A stretch of DNA of 37,403 nt from DATAXV01 sp036272915 (lineage in GTDB: Bacteria; Chloroflexota; Dormibacteria; Dormibacterales; Dormibacteraceae). Positions 8,540 through 16,515 of this stretch are shown in pieces. The notes under the pieces were generated by a model that was given only the letters and a program-made list of their open reading frames with translations, was not told the origin of the DNA and searched no databases. The stretch spans positions 1-37,403 of the forward strand of contig DATAXV010000156.1 in the NCBI GenBank assembly GCA_036272915.1, read 5' to 3'. The position numbers were made by a program, and so were the translations under genes. Numbering within the stretch: the first letter of the stretch is position 1; each line of letters begins with the position of its first letter.

Positions 8540-10297
8540 ATGAACAGCAATGCTCGGGGCGGCGGTCGCGACTTCTCCCGGCGGGCGTTTCTCCGCGGCG
8601 GCATGGGACTGGGCCTGGCCGCGGCGGCGACCTCATTCGGGCGGACCCTGCCGGTGTTCGCGGCCGGGGCGCAGGCGGCCGGCGCGACCAGCGGCACCGC
8701 TCCCGAGCAGGTGCACCTGACCTTCGGCAGCGACCCGGCGCGGACGATGGTGGCGAGCTGGGCGTCGTTGCAGCCTCAGCCGCGTCCCCAGCTCCGGCTC
8801 GGCACCCCGCGGCACGGTCTGGGCACCACCATCCCCGCGCAGCCGGTGACCTACGCCGACGGCCTCAACGGCCAGCGGGTGTACGTCTATCACGCCCCCC
8901 TCCGCGGGCTGAACCCGGCCTCGGCCTACGTCTACGAGGTCAGCGACGGCGCCCGCACCGAGTCCACCTTCCAGGGCTCCTTCGCCACCGCGCCGGCGGC
9001 GCGGACCGGCTTCCGCTTCACCAGCTTCGGCGACCTGGCGACGCCGAACACGGCCTGGGTCGACTCCTCGGCCAACTCGGCGACGGCGGTGCGGGCGGTC
9101 GAGTCCTTCTCGCCGCTGTTCCATCTGCTCAACGGCGACCTCTGCTACGCCAACACCAACATGAGCACCCAGCCCGCGGTCTGGCGCGACTTCGCCAACA
9201 ACGCCCAGTACTCGGCGGCCTACCGCCCCTGGATGCCCTGCCTCGGCAACCATGAGGTCGAGTTCGACAACGGGGCCCAGGGCTACGACTCCTACCTGAC
9301 CCGGTTCAGCCTCCCCGGCAACGGGATCCCCTCGCTCCAGGGCCACTTCTACTCCTTCCAGGTGGGCTCGGTCCTCTTCATCGCCCTCGACGCCAACGAC
9401 GTCATCTACGAGGACTCGGGCGCCTTCACCGCGACCGACTACTCGCCGCCCGACGGCGCCACCGCGATCCCCGGCGGCACCACGCTCTACGTCCGCGAGT
9501 ACAGCGGCCAGCTCGGCGCCGGGCCTCAGAACACCCTGCTGCCGGGCCGGAACCTGCAGACGCTCTGGCTGGAGCGGACCCTGGCCGCGGCCAGGAGCAA
9601 CCCGACCATCGACTGGATCGTCGTCCAGATGCACCAGGACGCGCTCTCCTCGTCCACCGAGAACAACTCCGACCTCGGCATCCGCCAGGCCTGGGTGCCG
9701 CTCTTCGACCGGTATCAGGTCGACCTGGTGCTGGCCGGGCACTCCCACGACTTCGAGCGCTCGTTCCCGGTTCGCGGGACCGATCACAACGAGGGCAAGG
9801 AGATCGACGGCGGGGCCGTGGTCGACACCAACCGGCCGCACCCCGTCACCACCGACGCCTCCCAGCAGGTCTTCGACACCACCCAGGGCACCGTCTACGT
9901 GATCCTCGGCGGCGGCGGGACCGACGCCCCCGACAACATCTACGGCGTCGACGCCGCCGACGGCGACAACCAGGCCCTGGTCGTCGTCGCCCGCGACCGC
10001 ACCGTTCTCGACCCCACCACCGGGAAGTGGGCGAAGGGCGGGCCGCAGGCCGTGGAGGACGCGCCCTGGTCGGCGAAGCGGGACCCCGGCGACGCCTATG
10101 GGGTGGGCGTCTTCGACGTCGATCCGGGCCAGGGGCCGTGGGACCGGACGTCGATCACCATGCGCTACTACCACGCGCCGGTGGCGGTCGACGGCAGCAC
10201 CTCGTACACGCTGTTCGACGAGATCACGCTGAAGCGGCCGCGCTCCGACGGCGCTCACTGGTCGGTGCGGACCCCGGCCACCGTCACCGGTGGCTGA
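8540..10297 (+). CDS. Tat-exported purple acid phosphatase-like metallophosphoesterase
   Basis: 585 residues. The N-terminus has a twin-arginine signal (SRRAFLRGGMGLGLAAAATSF) with an Ala-rich cleavage region around residues 35-50, so the enzyme is exported folded, with its metals. Next comes a fibronectin-like N-terminal domain of purple acid phosphatases (EQVHLTFGSDPARTMVASW). The catalytic domain shows the metal-binding series TSFGDLATP, LLNGDLCYAN, LGNHEVEFD, VVQMHQDA and LAGHSHDFERSFP, all intact, as expected for a two-metal centre. Family enzymes hydrolyse phosphomonoesters, so phosphate scavenging is likely. It stands alone, 86 nt after the second valS and convergent with the ArsR-acetyltransferase gene. 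A GTGAGG ribosome site is close to the ATG. Confidence 0.93.
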   Translation: MNSNARGGGRDFSRRAFLRGGMGLGLAAAATSFGRTLPVFAAGAQAAGATSGTAPEQVHLTFGSDPARTMVASWASLQPQPRPQLRLGTPRHGLGTTIPAQPVTYADGLNGQRVYVYHAPLRGLNPASAYVYEVSDGARTESTFQGSFATAPAARTGFRFTSFGDLATPNTAWVDSSANSATAVRAVESFSPLFHLLNGDLCYANTNMSTQPAVWRDFANNAQYSAAYRPWMPCLGNHEVEFDNGAQGYDSYLTRFSLPGNGIPSLQGHFYSFQVGSVLFIALDANDVIYEDSGAFTATDYSPPDGATAIPGGTTLYVREYSGQLGAGPQNTLLPGRNLQTLWLERTLAAARSNPTIDWIVVQMHQDALSSSTENNSDLGIRQAWVPLFDRYQVDLVLAGHSHDFERSFPVRGTDHNEGKEIDGGAVVDTNRPHPVTTDASQQVFDTTQGTVYVILGGGGTDAPDNIYGVDAADGDNQALVVVARDRTVLDPTTGKWAKGGPQAVEDAPWSAKRDPGDAYGVGVFDVDPGQGPWDRTSITMRYYHAPVAVDGSTSYTLFDEITLKRPRSDGAHWSVRTPATVTGG

Positions 10298-10334
10298 GGG
10301 CACCGCGCGAGAGAAGTCCCTGTTCGTCACGCAC

Positions 10335-10354
10335 CCACGGCCCGACGGCCGTGG
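10335..10354. terminator. Hairpin between convergent genes
   Basis: 8-bp perfect stem CCACGGCC (10335-10342) / GGCCGTGG (10347-10354) with a 4-nt loop, 38 nt after the phosphatase stop. No T-run follows on either strand, so the terminator role is tentative. Nothing else recognisable lies in 10298-10574. Confidence 0.4.
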
Positions 10355-10574
10355 CGCCGATCGGAGGCGCACACAGGTGAACCACTGGAGAATGGGACCC
10401 CACGGTGACGGTGCGTCGACCCGGCACGGAATCCGCGTCGGCGTCGACGAGCGGCCGCCGTGCCGGACTCGGAGCCATCTCGGGCATCGCCGCGCCCTGG
10501 TGAGGCGGTGGGGTCGGAGGTATGGCCGAACCGGGCGGGGGTGATCCACGGTCCGGATCCGTCCCGGTCCTGAC

Positions 10575-11411
10575 TCAGGCCAGGATCCGCTCCATCACGA
10601 CGACATCGACCCACCGGCCGTCGAGGAGCCCCTGCTCGCGGTAGACGCCGACGGTCAGGAAGCCGTGGCGCTGGTAGAGGCGCATGCCCGGCGCGTTGGT
10701 GGGGAAGGCGGCCAGCACCATCTTGTGGTAGCCGAGCCGGCCGGCGGCGGCCTCCAGCTCGCCGAGCAGGGCGTCGCCGATGCCCCTGCCCCTGTGCTCC
10801 CTGGCGACGTAGATGGAGAGGTCGACGACGTGGTCGTAGGCGCGGCGCGGGTTGAAGGGGTTGAGCGATGCCCAGCCGACCGGGGACTGCCCGCTGACGG
10901 CGACCAGCACCGGATGCCGGGGCGCGCGGGCGCCCAGCCACTCGGCCCGCTCCTCCGGCGTTCGCAGCTCCGTCTCCAGCGTTGCCACGCGGTCCTCGAT
11001 GCCCTGGTTGTAGATGCGGGCGATCGCGGCCGCGTCCTCCTCGGTCGCGGGCCGGACCTCCAGTCCCGCCTCGGTTCGTGTCGTCTCCACCAGCGCCCTC
11101 CATGAGCGCGCCCGGCCGCCGATCCCGGCCAGGTAGGCACCGAGATAGTCGAACGCCGCCGGGTCGACGCAGTAGTGGCGGTTCGGCCCCTCCCCGCTGA
11201 CCTCGACGACACCCGCCTCGCGCAGCGCCGTGAGGTGCTCGTAGATGCTGGAGGGGGCGAGCGGCAGCGTCTCCGCGAGCTGGCTCACCGTCGCCTCCTT
11301 CCGCTCGGCGAGGATCTCGACGAGGTGGAAGCGGGCCGGATTGGACAGCGCCCTGACCATTCCCAGGGCGCGAGATTCCGCCGCCGTCAAACTGAGTTCC
11401 GTCGTCTTCAT
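10575..11411 (-). CDS. ArsR-type regulator fused to ArsN1-like N-acetyltransferase
   Basis: 278 residues from ATG at 11411, chosen because a good promoter ends just upstream; a longer in-frame start at 11537 would swallow that promoter. Residues 1 to about 95 are a winged helix of ArsR type (ALSNPARFHLVEILAERKEA, then SQLAETLPLAPSSIYEHLTA). Residues about 115-278 are a GNAT acetyltransferase (VRPATEEDAAAIARIYNQGI, acetyl-CoA loop EHRGRGIGDALL, end GRWVDVVVMERIL) resembling the phosphinothricin / arsinothricin N-acetyltransferases (ArsN1). The ArsR half lacks the usual arsenite-binding CxC before the recognition helix; its only Cys is in HYCVDP. Both domains are clear. That the GNAT half serves as sensor, or that the protein gives resistance to an amino-acid antibiotic, is inference. 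Confidence 0.88.
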   Translation of the reverse strand: MKTTELSLTAAESRALGMVRALSNPARFHLVEILAERKEATVSQLAETLPLAPSSIYEHLTALREAGVVEVSGEGPNRHYCVDPAAFDYLGAYLAGIGGRARSWRALVETTRTEAGLEVRPATEEDAAAIARIYNQGIEDRVATLETELRTPEERAEWLGARAPRHPVLVAVSGQSPVGWASLNPFNPRRAYDHVVDLSIYVAREHRGRGIGDALLGELEAAAGRLGYHKMVLAAFPTNAPGMRLYQRHGFLTVGVYREQGLLDGRWVDVVVMERILA

Positions 11412-11426
11412 GTCTGGATTTATCCG

Positions 11427-11455
11427 ATTTTCCGATATGACCGGCCGGGTGTCAA
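11427..11455 (-). promoter_or_regulatory. Promoter of the ArsR-acetyltransferase gene
   Basis: On the minus strand: perfect -35 TTGACA (11455-11450), 17-bp spacer, -10 GAAAAT (11432-11427). The predicted start at about 11420 leaves a leader of about 9 nt without a ribosome site. Direct repeats ATCGGAAA / ATCGGATA (minus strand, 11436-11421) cover the -10 region and could be a regulator site. Confidence 0.65.
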
Positions 11456-11655
11456 GCGCGGTCGTCGCTGAACTAGGGCCTCGCCGGGCCCGGATCGCTG
11501 CCGGGACATGGGCGGAGCCGCGGTCGCCGGAGGTCACGATCCGCGCTGACCGCGCCTTCGAGCATCCCTCGGCCGCGGGCTCCGGCCGCGCTCGCTCCGC
11601 CGATTGATTCGGACGAACGCCGGCCGTAACGCGCGGCGGCGCTGGACGGCTCCAT

Positions 11656-11667
11656 TAAAGTAGCCGC
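11656..11667 (+). promoter_or_regulatory. Possible -10 box for the membrane-module operon
   Basis: TAAAGT (11656-11661) lies 6 nt before the GTG at 11668, so transcription would begin at or next to the start codon (leaderless). I see no convincing -35. The rest of the 256-bp divergent spacer (11412-11667) holds only the promoter of the minus-strand gene. Confidence 0.3.
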
Positions 11668-13308
11668 GTGCCTGCGGAACTCCTCCTCGTCCCGCCCGTC
11701 GTGCTCGTGATCGGGGCGCTGTTGACGTGGACGCTGGGGTTCGGCGGCCTTCCCAGCCGTCTGCCCGGGGCGGCCGTGGTCTGGCTGGCGCTGATCGTCC
11801 TGGTCCTGGCCTGGATCGGGGTCGGCCGGCAGCCGACCGAGCTCTCGACCCCGATCGCCGCCGAGCCACTGCCGATCGTGCTGCGCATGGACGCGCTCTC
11901 CTTCGCCATCGGCCTGGTCGTGCTGTCGACCGCCGCGCTGCTCCTCACCTTCCAGCCCTGGCAGTGGGAGGAGGCGGGGGCGGCGACGCTGGCCACGGCC
12001 TTCGCCATGGTCGCCGTCGAGGCCGACTCGCTGGCGCTCACCGCGCTCGCGCTCGGCGCATGCGCGGCGATGGTGACGATGATCCTCCGCCAGGAGCTGG
12101 AGCAGAGCGCCCGGTCCGCCTGGCTGGCGCTGCTCCTCGCCTCGCTGATCCTGCTCTGGGGCGCGGCGGCGCTGGTGACCTTCAGCGGCGGCACGTCGCT
12201 CTTCAGCGCCGTGCCCGTCCAGGCGTTCAAGTGGCAGGTGTTCGTGCTGATCGCGATCCCGGCCGTGCTCTGCTCCGGGCTGGTCCCCTGGCGGACCTGG
12301 GTCAGCGAGGTCTGGTCCCGGCCCAAGCTCGGGGGCGCCGGCATCGGGGTGGGACTCCTGGTCCCGCTCGGCTTCCTTCTCCTCCTCCGCACCTACACGC
12401 TGGGCGGCGGGCAGTGGCCGGTCTCCTGGCTGCACTGGGTGCTGAGTGTCCTCGGCCTTCTCGTCGCGCTGGCCGCCGCGCTCCGCGCCCAGGCCGCGCC
12501 CGACCACCGCAGCCAGCTCGGCGAGACCGTCCCCCTGGCCGGGGGCCTGGCTCTGCTCGCGCTCTCGCTGGGCACCCCGCTGGGCGTCGCCGCCGCCGTC
12601 ACCGGCGTGGCCGCGACCGGCCTGGCGGTGGCGCTGGGGATGGTCCTGCCTGCCGGCGGCCGGGTGACGCTGCTCGGCATCCCCCTGGTCGTCGGAGCGC
12701 CCCCCGGACTCACCTTCGGCGCGCGGCTGCTCACCGTGCAGGCGGCGCTCGAGGCGGGGTCCGGGCAGGCGCTGCTGACCGTCGGGATCGTCGCCGCCTG
12801 GTTCCTCGGCTACATCGCCGCGGCCCGGGCCGCCTGGCTCCCGCCCGGCGCCGGCCGGGGATCGCGGGCGGGGGCGCTGGTCGCATCCGCCGCGATCATC
12901 GGAGCCGGTGCCGGCCTGGGCGCGCTCGAGCAGTTCATCGCCGTGCCCGCAGCGGAGGCGGTGCTGTCCCTGCAGACGACGCCGATATCCGCCGGCGTCG
13001 GCGAGGTCACGACCGCGTCGGGGACATTCGACGCCCTGCCCCTGGCCATCCCCTTCGCCGTGCTGCTCGTGCTCTTCGCCTTCTTCACCCGGCCCCTCGG
13101 GCTGGCCTCTCAGCGACGCGAGATCCGCGCCCTGCTGCGCCTTCGCATGCCGGCCCTGCCCGAGGGTCTGGGTGACCAGCTGCGGGCGCTCCCCAGCCTG
13201 GTGCGATCCAGCGTCCGCCTGGGCACCCCGGAGCGCCTGATGACGCAGGGAAGCATCTGGCTCTGGGTGGTGGTCGCGGTGGTGCTCCTGGTCGTGGTGA
13301 CGCGGTGA
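11668..13308 (+). CDS. NuoL/NuoM/HyfB-like antiporter-type membrane subunit, degenerate
   Basis: 546 residues, almost entirely transmembrane (about 12-14 helices). Homology to complex I / hydrogenase-4 antiporter-like subunits shows in LRMDALSFAIGLVVLSTAAL (cf. FRVDALS), LCSGLVPWRTWV (cf. KAGLVPFHTWL), and the late stretch LGIPLVVGAPPGLTFGARLL followed by TVQAALEAG. Shorter than typical NuoL or HyfB (600 or more). The lysine expected two residues before GLVP is Cys202, the following HP..P..ALM region is missing, and the WE pair of helix 5 is replaced. Proton pumping by the usual path is therefore doubtful. GTG start; the stop overlaps the next gene. First of four membrane genes. The fold-level call is good; function is unknown. 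Confidence 0.65.
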   Translation: MPAELLLVPPVVLVIGALLTWTLGFGGLPSRLPGAAVVWLALIVLVLAWIGVGRQPTELSTPIAAEPLPIVLRMDALSFAIGLVVLSTAALLLTFQPWQWEEAGAATLATAFAMVAVEADSLALTALALGACAAMVTMILRQELEQSARSAWLALLLASLILLWGAAALVTFSGGTSLFSAVPVQAFKWQVFVLIAIPAVLCSGLVPWRTWVSEVWSRPKLGGAGIGVGLLVPLGFLLLLRTYTLGGGQWPVSWLHWVLSVLGLLVALAAALRAQAAPDHRSQLGETVPLAGGLALLALSLGTPLGVAAAVTGVAATGLAVALGMVLPAGGRVTLLGIPLVVGAPPGLTFGARLLTVQAALEAGSGQALLTVGIVAAWFLGYIAAARAAWLPPGAGRGSRAGALVASAAIIGAGAGLGALEQFIAVPAAEAVLSLQTTPISAGVGEVTTASGTFDALPLAIPFAVLLVLFAFFTRPLGLASQRREIRALLRLRMPALPEGLGDQLRALPSLVRSSVRLGTPERLMTQGSIWLWVVVAVVLLVVVTR

Positions 13309-13835
13309 TGGCGGCGCTTGCACCGGCCGCCTTCGCGATCTCCTGGCTGGGAGGGGCGATCCTGCTCCTCTCGCACGCCCGGCGAGGCGTCGTCCTGGGT
13401 CTGGTCCTGCTCACCGCCGGGCTGGCCCTCGGCGCCCACGCGGCCGGCCGCGACCAGGTGGCGCTTGCGCTCGTCGCCGGAGGCGCCGTCACCGCCGCGC
13501 TGCGCATGCGGGACGGGCTGCCCGGATGGGGCCTCCTGCCCGCCGGGTCGACGCCGCGCCTGGTCATGAGCCTGCTCGTGCTCATCCTCGGCCTGCTCAT
13601 GGGCGCCACCGTCAAGGGCACCACCCTCCCCGTGCAGGAGGCACTGGTCGTGGTCGCCCTCGGCGCCGGTCGCCTGCTCAGCGCCGGGCATCGCGCGGTG
13701 GCGCTGGCCGGAGCCGCGGCGGTGGCCCTGGCCCTCGCCTCCCTGGGCGGTGAGGTGACGGCGATCGCCGGCGCCGCCGTCGCCGCGGTGCTCGGCACGC
13801 TGCCCACGGGTGGCGACGTGGAGGCGGCCGCGTGA
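13305..13835 (+). CDS. Small polytopic membrane protein of the complex I-like module
   Basis: 176 residues starting GTG-ATG (either may be used), overlapping the previous stop by 4 nt. Six or seven hydrophobic helices (for example ISWLGGAILLL, LVLLTAGLALGAH, VMSLLVLILGLLMGATV) with short charged loops. By position and size it could correspond to a HyfE-type subunit of hydrogenase-4-like complexes, but I see no diagnostic motif, so this rests on the neighbours alone. Its end overlaps the start of the next membrane gene (GTGA), so stoichiometric coupled translation is likely. No signal peptide is needed; it inserts as a multi-span protein. Confidence 0.55.
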   Translation: MMAALAPAAFAISWLGGAILLLSHARRGVVLGLVLLTAGLALGAHAAGRDQVALALVAGGAVTAALRMRDGLPGWGLLPAGSTPRLVMSLLVLILGLLMGATVKGTTLPVQEALVVVALGAGRLLSAGHRAVALAGAAAVALALASLGGEVTAIAGAAVAAVLGTLPTGGDVEAAA

Positions 13836-15034
13836 GCTCGATGCGAGGCGTTCCCGCCGTGTTCCCGCTGCCCCGCGAGCGCTCGGGTGAGGCCACCATC
13901 ATGCTTGGGCTGGCCGGCCTGGCGCTCACGATCCTGGCCGTGGTCGGGCCCTTCAGCCTCCTCGGAGTGCGCCTCGCCGGCAGCTCGCAGCCGGCCAGGG
14001 CGCTTCTCGCCGCGTCCCTCTTCGCCCTTCTCGTCACCGCCCTCTGCATGCGCACCGAGGCGGACCGGATGGGCCTGATCGCGACCGGGCTGGCCGGGCT
14101 CGGGGGCGTTGCCCTGCTGGTGATGGCGGCCAGCCCGCTGCTGACCGGGATCATCCTGCTTCTGGTGCTCGGCGTCTACATCTCGCGGCCCACGCCGCAG
14201 CCCCTGATCGAGCGTCTCCGCAACCCGGGAGCCGGCGCCGTCCTCCTCGGGGTGGCCGGGATCCTCTCCATGATCAAGTCCGATCCCGCCTTCGCCGAGG
14301 TCGCCTCGCTGACGCTGGTCCTCGGGGTCGTCGCCGTCGGCGGTCTGGTCCCCTACCTGTACCGGTACCAGCCGGAGCAGGCGACGGCCGGCTCGGGAAT
14401 GGCATGGAGCGCCTTCGTCGCCCCGGCCCTGGCGGTGGCGGTCCTCACCCAGGTGGTGCCCCACCTGCATGGGCCCGGGAAGAGCGTGTTCAGCGTGCTC
14501 TGCGTCGTCATCGGCCTGGTCAACGTCGCCTACGGGCTCTTCGGCGCCTGGCAGGCGCCGGCCCGGGCCGAGACATGGCGGCATTCGTTCCTGGCCGAGT
14601 GGGGCCTTGCCCTCTGTGGCTTCGGGCTGCTGCTTCCCGACCACCACGGGACCGAGGCCGCCTACCTGCTGCTGATCTCCCTGGTCACGGTGCGCTTCCC
14701 CCTCTACATGCTCGCCCGGGGGTCGGTGCTGGGCGGGGAGACGGGGCGCTGGGCCCCGCTCAACCTCCTCTCCGGGCTGGCCCTGGCCGGCGTCGCGCCC
14801 TTCATCGGCTTCGCCGCCCGCCTGCTCCTGCTGGGGGCGGCGATGGAGGTCGCCTGGCCGCTGGCCCTGGTCCTGATGCTGGCCATGCTCGCCTTCGTCT
14901 CCCACAGCTTCCGGCTCGGTGCCAGCCTCGCCATACCACGGGGGAGGGCGGCGGTCGGGCTGATCCTGATCCTGGCCCTGGCGGCGGCGATGGGCATAGC
15001 CCCCGGGCTCGTCCTCTCCCTCGGGGGCTTTTGA
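13832..15034 (+). CDS. NuoN/HyfF-like antiporter-type membrane subunit, degenerate
   Basis: 400 residues, about 11-12 helices. VGGLVPYLYRYQPEQATAGS followed by GMAWSAFVAPALAVAVL aligns with the KAGLVPFHTWLPDA...APTPVSAF region of NuoM/N-type subunits, and LALAGVAPFIGFAARLLLL aligns with their LsLaGlPPfaGFfgK..L stretch. The proton-relay lysine of that region is Val169 here, and the His after the Pro is a Tyr. It is also shorter than family norms (450-500). As in the first gene of the module, the fold is recognisable but the pumping residue is gone. GTG start inside the previous gene's stop (GTGA overlap); one base separates it from the next ATG. A structural or scaffolding role is a guess. 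Confidence 0.6.
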   Translation: MSSMRGVPAVFPLPRERSGEATIMLGLAGLALTILAVVGPFSLLGVRLAGSSQPARALLAASLFALLVTALCMRTEADRMGLIATGLAGLGGVALLVMAASPLLTGIILLLVLGVYISRPTPQPLIERLRNPGAGAVLLGVAGILSMIKSDPAFAEVASLTLVLGVVAVGGLVPYLYRYQPEQATAGSGMAWSAFVAPALAVAVLTQVVPHLHGPGKSVFSVLCVVIGLVNVAYGLFGAWQAPARAETWRHSFLAEWGLALCGFGLLLPDHHGTEAAYLLLISLVTVRFPLYMLARGSVLGGETGRWAPLNLLSGLALAGVAPFIGFAARLLLLGAAMEVAWPLALVLMLAMLAFVSHSFRLGASLAIPRGRAAVGLILILALAAAMGIAPGLVLSLGGF

Positions 15035-15035
15035 G

Positions 15036-15848
15036 ATGACCGTGCTCGACTACGCCCTCGCCTTCTTGATCTATCCGGGGGCGCTGGTCGTCGTCGCCCT
15101 CGGACTGGCCATCGAGACCGGGGCCTCGCTGGCGATGCCGCAGGGGACCCAGGCCTGGCGCCGGTTCGCGCTGGGGCTGCGCCGCCTTGCCGCCGAGCGG
15201 GAGATCCCGCCCGCCATCTCCGGCACGGCGCTGCTCGTGCTCCTCGCCGTGATCCAGATCTCGGTCCCCTTCAACCCCGTCCCCACGTCGGACCGCAACA
15301 TCCTGGTCGCGGGAACCGCGCTGGCCGGAGCATCGCTGCTCGCCTGGCCCTGGGGCGTCGGGCCGCGGGGCGACAACGCCCGCCAGCTGCTGGTGACCCA
15401 GGGCGGCTGGCTGGCGTCGCTGCTGGCCCTGATCATCGTCGTCGGCTCGCTCCGGCCCCAGGTGATCGGGGAGGCCGACCTGGGCTCGATCCTGCCGATC
15501 AAGGTCGCCGCCGGGCTCACCTTCCTCCTGGCCTTGCCGGGCATGCTGGGCCTGCTCCAGGGGCCGGTCGGGCGGGAGGGCGCGGCGAGAGGGTCCCGGC
15601 TGCTGCTCTGGCTTCCTCTCTGCGGCCTCTTCGCGTCGCTGTTCATCCCCCCTCAGTCGAGCGACGCGGCCGGGCTCGGGCTGTTCCTGCTGGCGACCGT
15701 GGCCGCAGCCTGCGCCGTGCTCCTGATCGGGGCGGTCGTATCCCGCGGAACGCCGGCGGTGAGGGGCGGCTACCTCCTCCTGACCGGCGTCCTCGCCGTG
15801 CTGGCCCTCGTCCTGGCCGGCCTCGGTTCCTTCTTTCCCGCCGTGTAG
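15036..15848 (+). CDS. NuoH/HyfC-like membrane subunit, divergent
   Basis: 270 residues with about 7-8 helices, shorter than NuoH or HyfC (about 310-330). The start (YALAFLIYPGALVVVALGLA) and the middle (NILVAGTALAGASLLAWPWG, then RQLLVTQGGWLASLLALIIV) follow the layout of the HyfC/EchB family, where a GdLLlvlYLLaL..F segment is followed by a glycine-rich SREA loop. The acidic quinone-chamber loops and the GPNrvG motif of true NuoH are absent. Last gene of the module; its stop abuts the -10 box of rplU. No NiFe hydrogenase, NADH-binding or iron-sulfur subunit is present nearby, so the partner enzyme, if any, is encoded elsewhere. Moderate to low certainty on the family. Confidence 0.5.
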   Translation: MTVLDYALAFLIYPGALVVVALGLAIETGASLAMPQGTQAWRRFALGLRRLAAEREIPPAISGTALLVLLAVIQISVPFNPVPTSDRNILVAGTALAGASLLAWPWGVGPRGDNARQLLVTQGGWLASLLALIIVVGSLRPQVIGEADLGSILPIKVAAGLTFLLALPGMLGLLQGPVGREGAARGSRLLLWLPLCGLFASLFIPPQSSDAAGLGLFLLATVAAACAVLLIGAVVSRGTPAVRGGYLLLTGVLAVLALVLAGLGSFFPAV

Positions 15849-15862
15849 TACAATGCCCGTTC
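15849..15862 (+). promoter_or_regulatory. rplU: -10 box of the rplU-rpmA operon
   Basis: TACAAT (15849-15854) begins right after the stop of the last membrane gene and lies 8 nt before the rplU GTG. The message would be leaderless or nearly so, and no ribosome site is present. The -35 is weak (TTCCTT at 15827-15832, 16-bp spacing). Confidence 0.6.
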
Positions 15863-16237
15863 GTGTCCACCCCCAGCAGTGCGCCGACGGCTGTCGTCGT
15901 CAGCGGAGGAAAGCAGTTTCGCGTAGCCGCCGGTGACCGCCTGACGGTGGATCGGATCAAGGCCGAGCCCGGGTCCGAGATCAGCTTCGACCGGGTCCTC
16001 CTCCTCGCGGACGGAGATCAGGTCAAAGTCCTGCCCGAAGAGCTCGCGGCGGTCGAGGTCAAGGCCCGGGTGCTGCGCCACGAGCGCGGCCCCAAGATCG
16101 ACGTGATTCGCTACAAGCCGAAGAAGCGGGTCAGGGTCCACCGCGGCTCTCGTTCCGAGCTGACCGCGGTCGAGGTCCTGTCCGTCGGAGAGCCCGCCAA
16201 GCCCAAGAAGGCGCGGGCTCAGAAGGACGACGAGTAG
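15863..16237 (+). CDS. rplU: Ribosomal protein bL21
   Basis: 124 residues. VVSGGKQFRVAAGDRLTVDR at the start and HERGPKIDVIRYKPKKRVRV near residue 75 are hallmarks of bL21, a 50S protein contacting 23S rRNA domain II. It carries about 8 extra residues at the N-terminus and a basic C-terminal tail (AKPKKARAQKDDE) compared with the roughly 103-residue norm. Start GTG at 15863 is set by the adjacent -10 box. The rpmA ATG follows the stop with no gap, the usual rplU-rpmA-obgE order. Confidence 0.97.
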   Translation: MSTPSSAPTAVVVSGGKQFRVAAGDRLTVDRIKAEPGSEISFDRVLLLADGDQVKVLPEELAAVEVKARVLRHERGPKIDVIRYKPKKRVRVHRGSRSELTAVEVLSVGEPAKPKKARAQKDDE

Positions 16238-16501
16238 ATGGCACACAAGAAGGGAGGCGGCTCCTCGCGCAACGGGCGCGACTCCAAGCCCAAGATGCTC
16301 GGCGTGAAAGTCTTCGGCGGGCAGACCGTGTCCGCGGGCGCGATCTTGGTCCGCCAGCGTGGCACGCGCATCCAGGCCGGTGAGGGCGTTGGTGTCGGTC
16401 ACGACCACACCCTCTTCGCTCTGGTCGAGGGAAGCGTCGTGTACCAGCGCGTCGGCCACGATGGTCGCCGCGTGTCGGTCGCTCCCGCCGCGGCCGTCTG
16501 A
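16238..16501 (+). CDS. rpmA: Ribosomal protein bL27
   Basis: 87 residues, normal length. MAHKKGGGSSRNGRDSKPKM at the start is the conserved bL27 N-terminus that reaches into the peptidyl-transferase centre. QRGTRIQAGEGVGVGHDHTL in the middle is also diagnostic. There is no extra N-terminal leader of the kind cleaved in Firmicutes. The ATG directly follows the rplU stop codon, so translation is coupled. obgE follows after 14 nt. Confidence 0.98.
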   Translation: MAHKKGGGSSRNGRDSKPKMLGVKVFGGQTVSAGAILVRQRGTRIQAGEGVGVGHDHTLFALVEGSVVYQRVGHDGRRVSVAPAAAV

Positions 16502-16515
16502 TCCGGGAGCGGGCC

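Noticed and set aside
11412..11537. Longer start for the ArsR-acetyltransferase protein
   Set aside because: It would place a TTGACA-17-GAAAAT promoter inside the gene and adds no recognisable domain.
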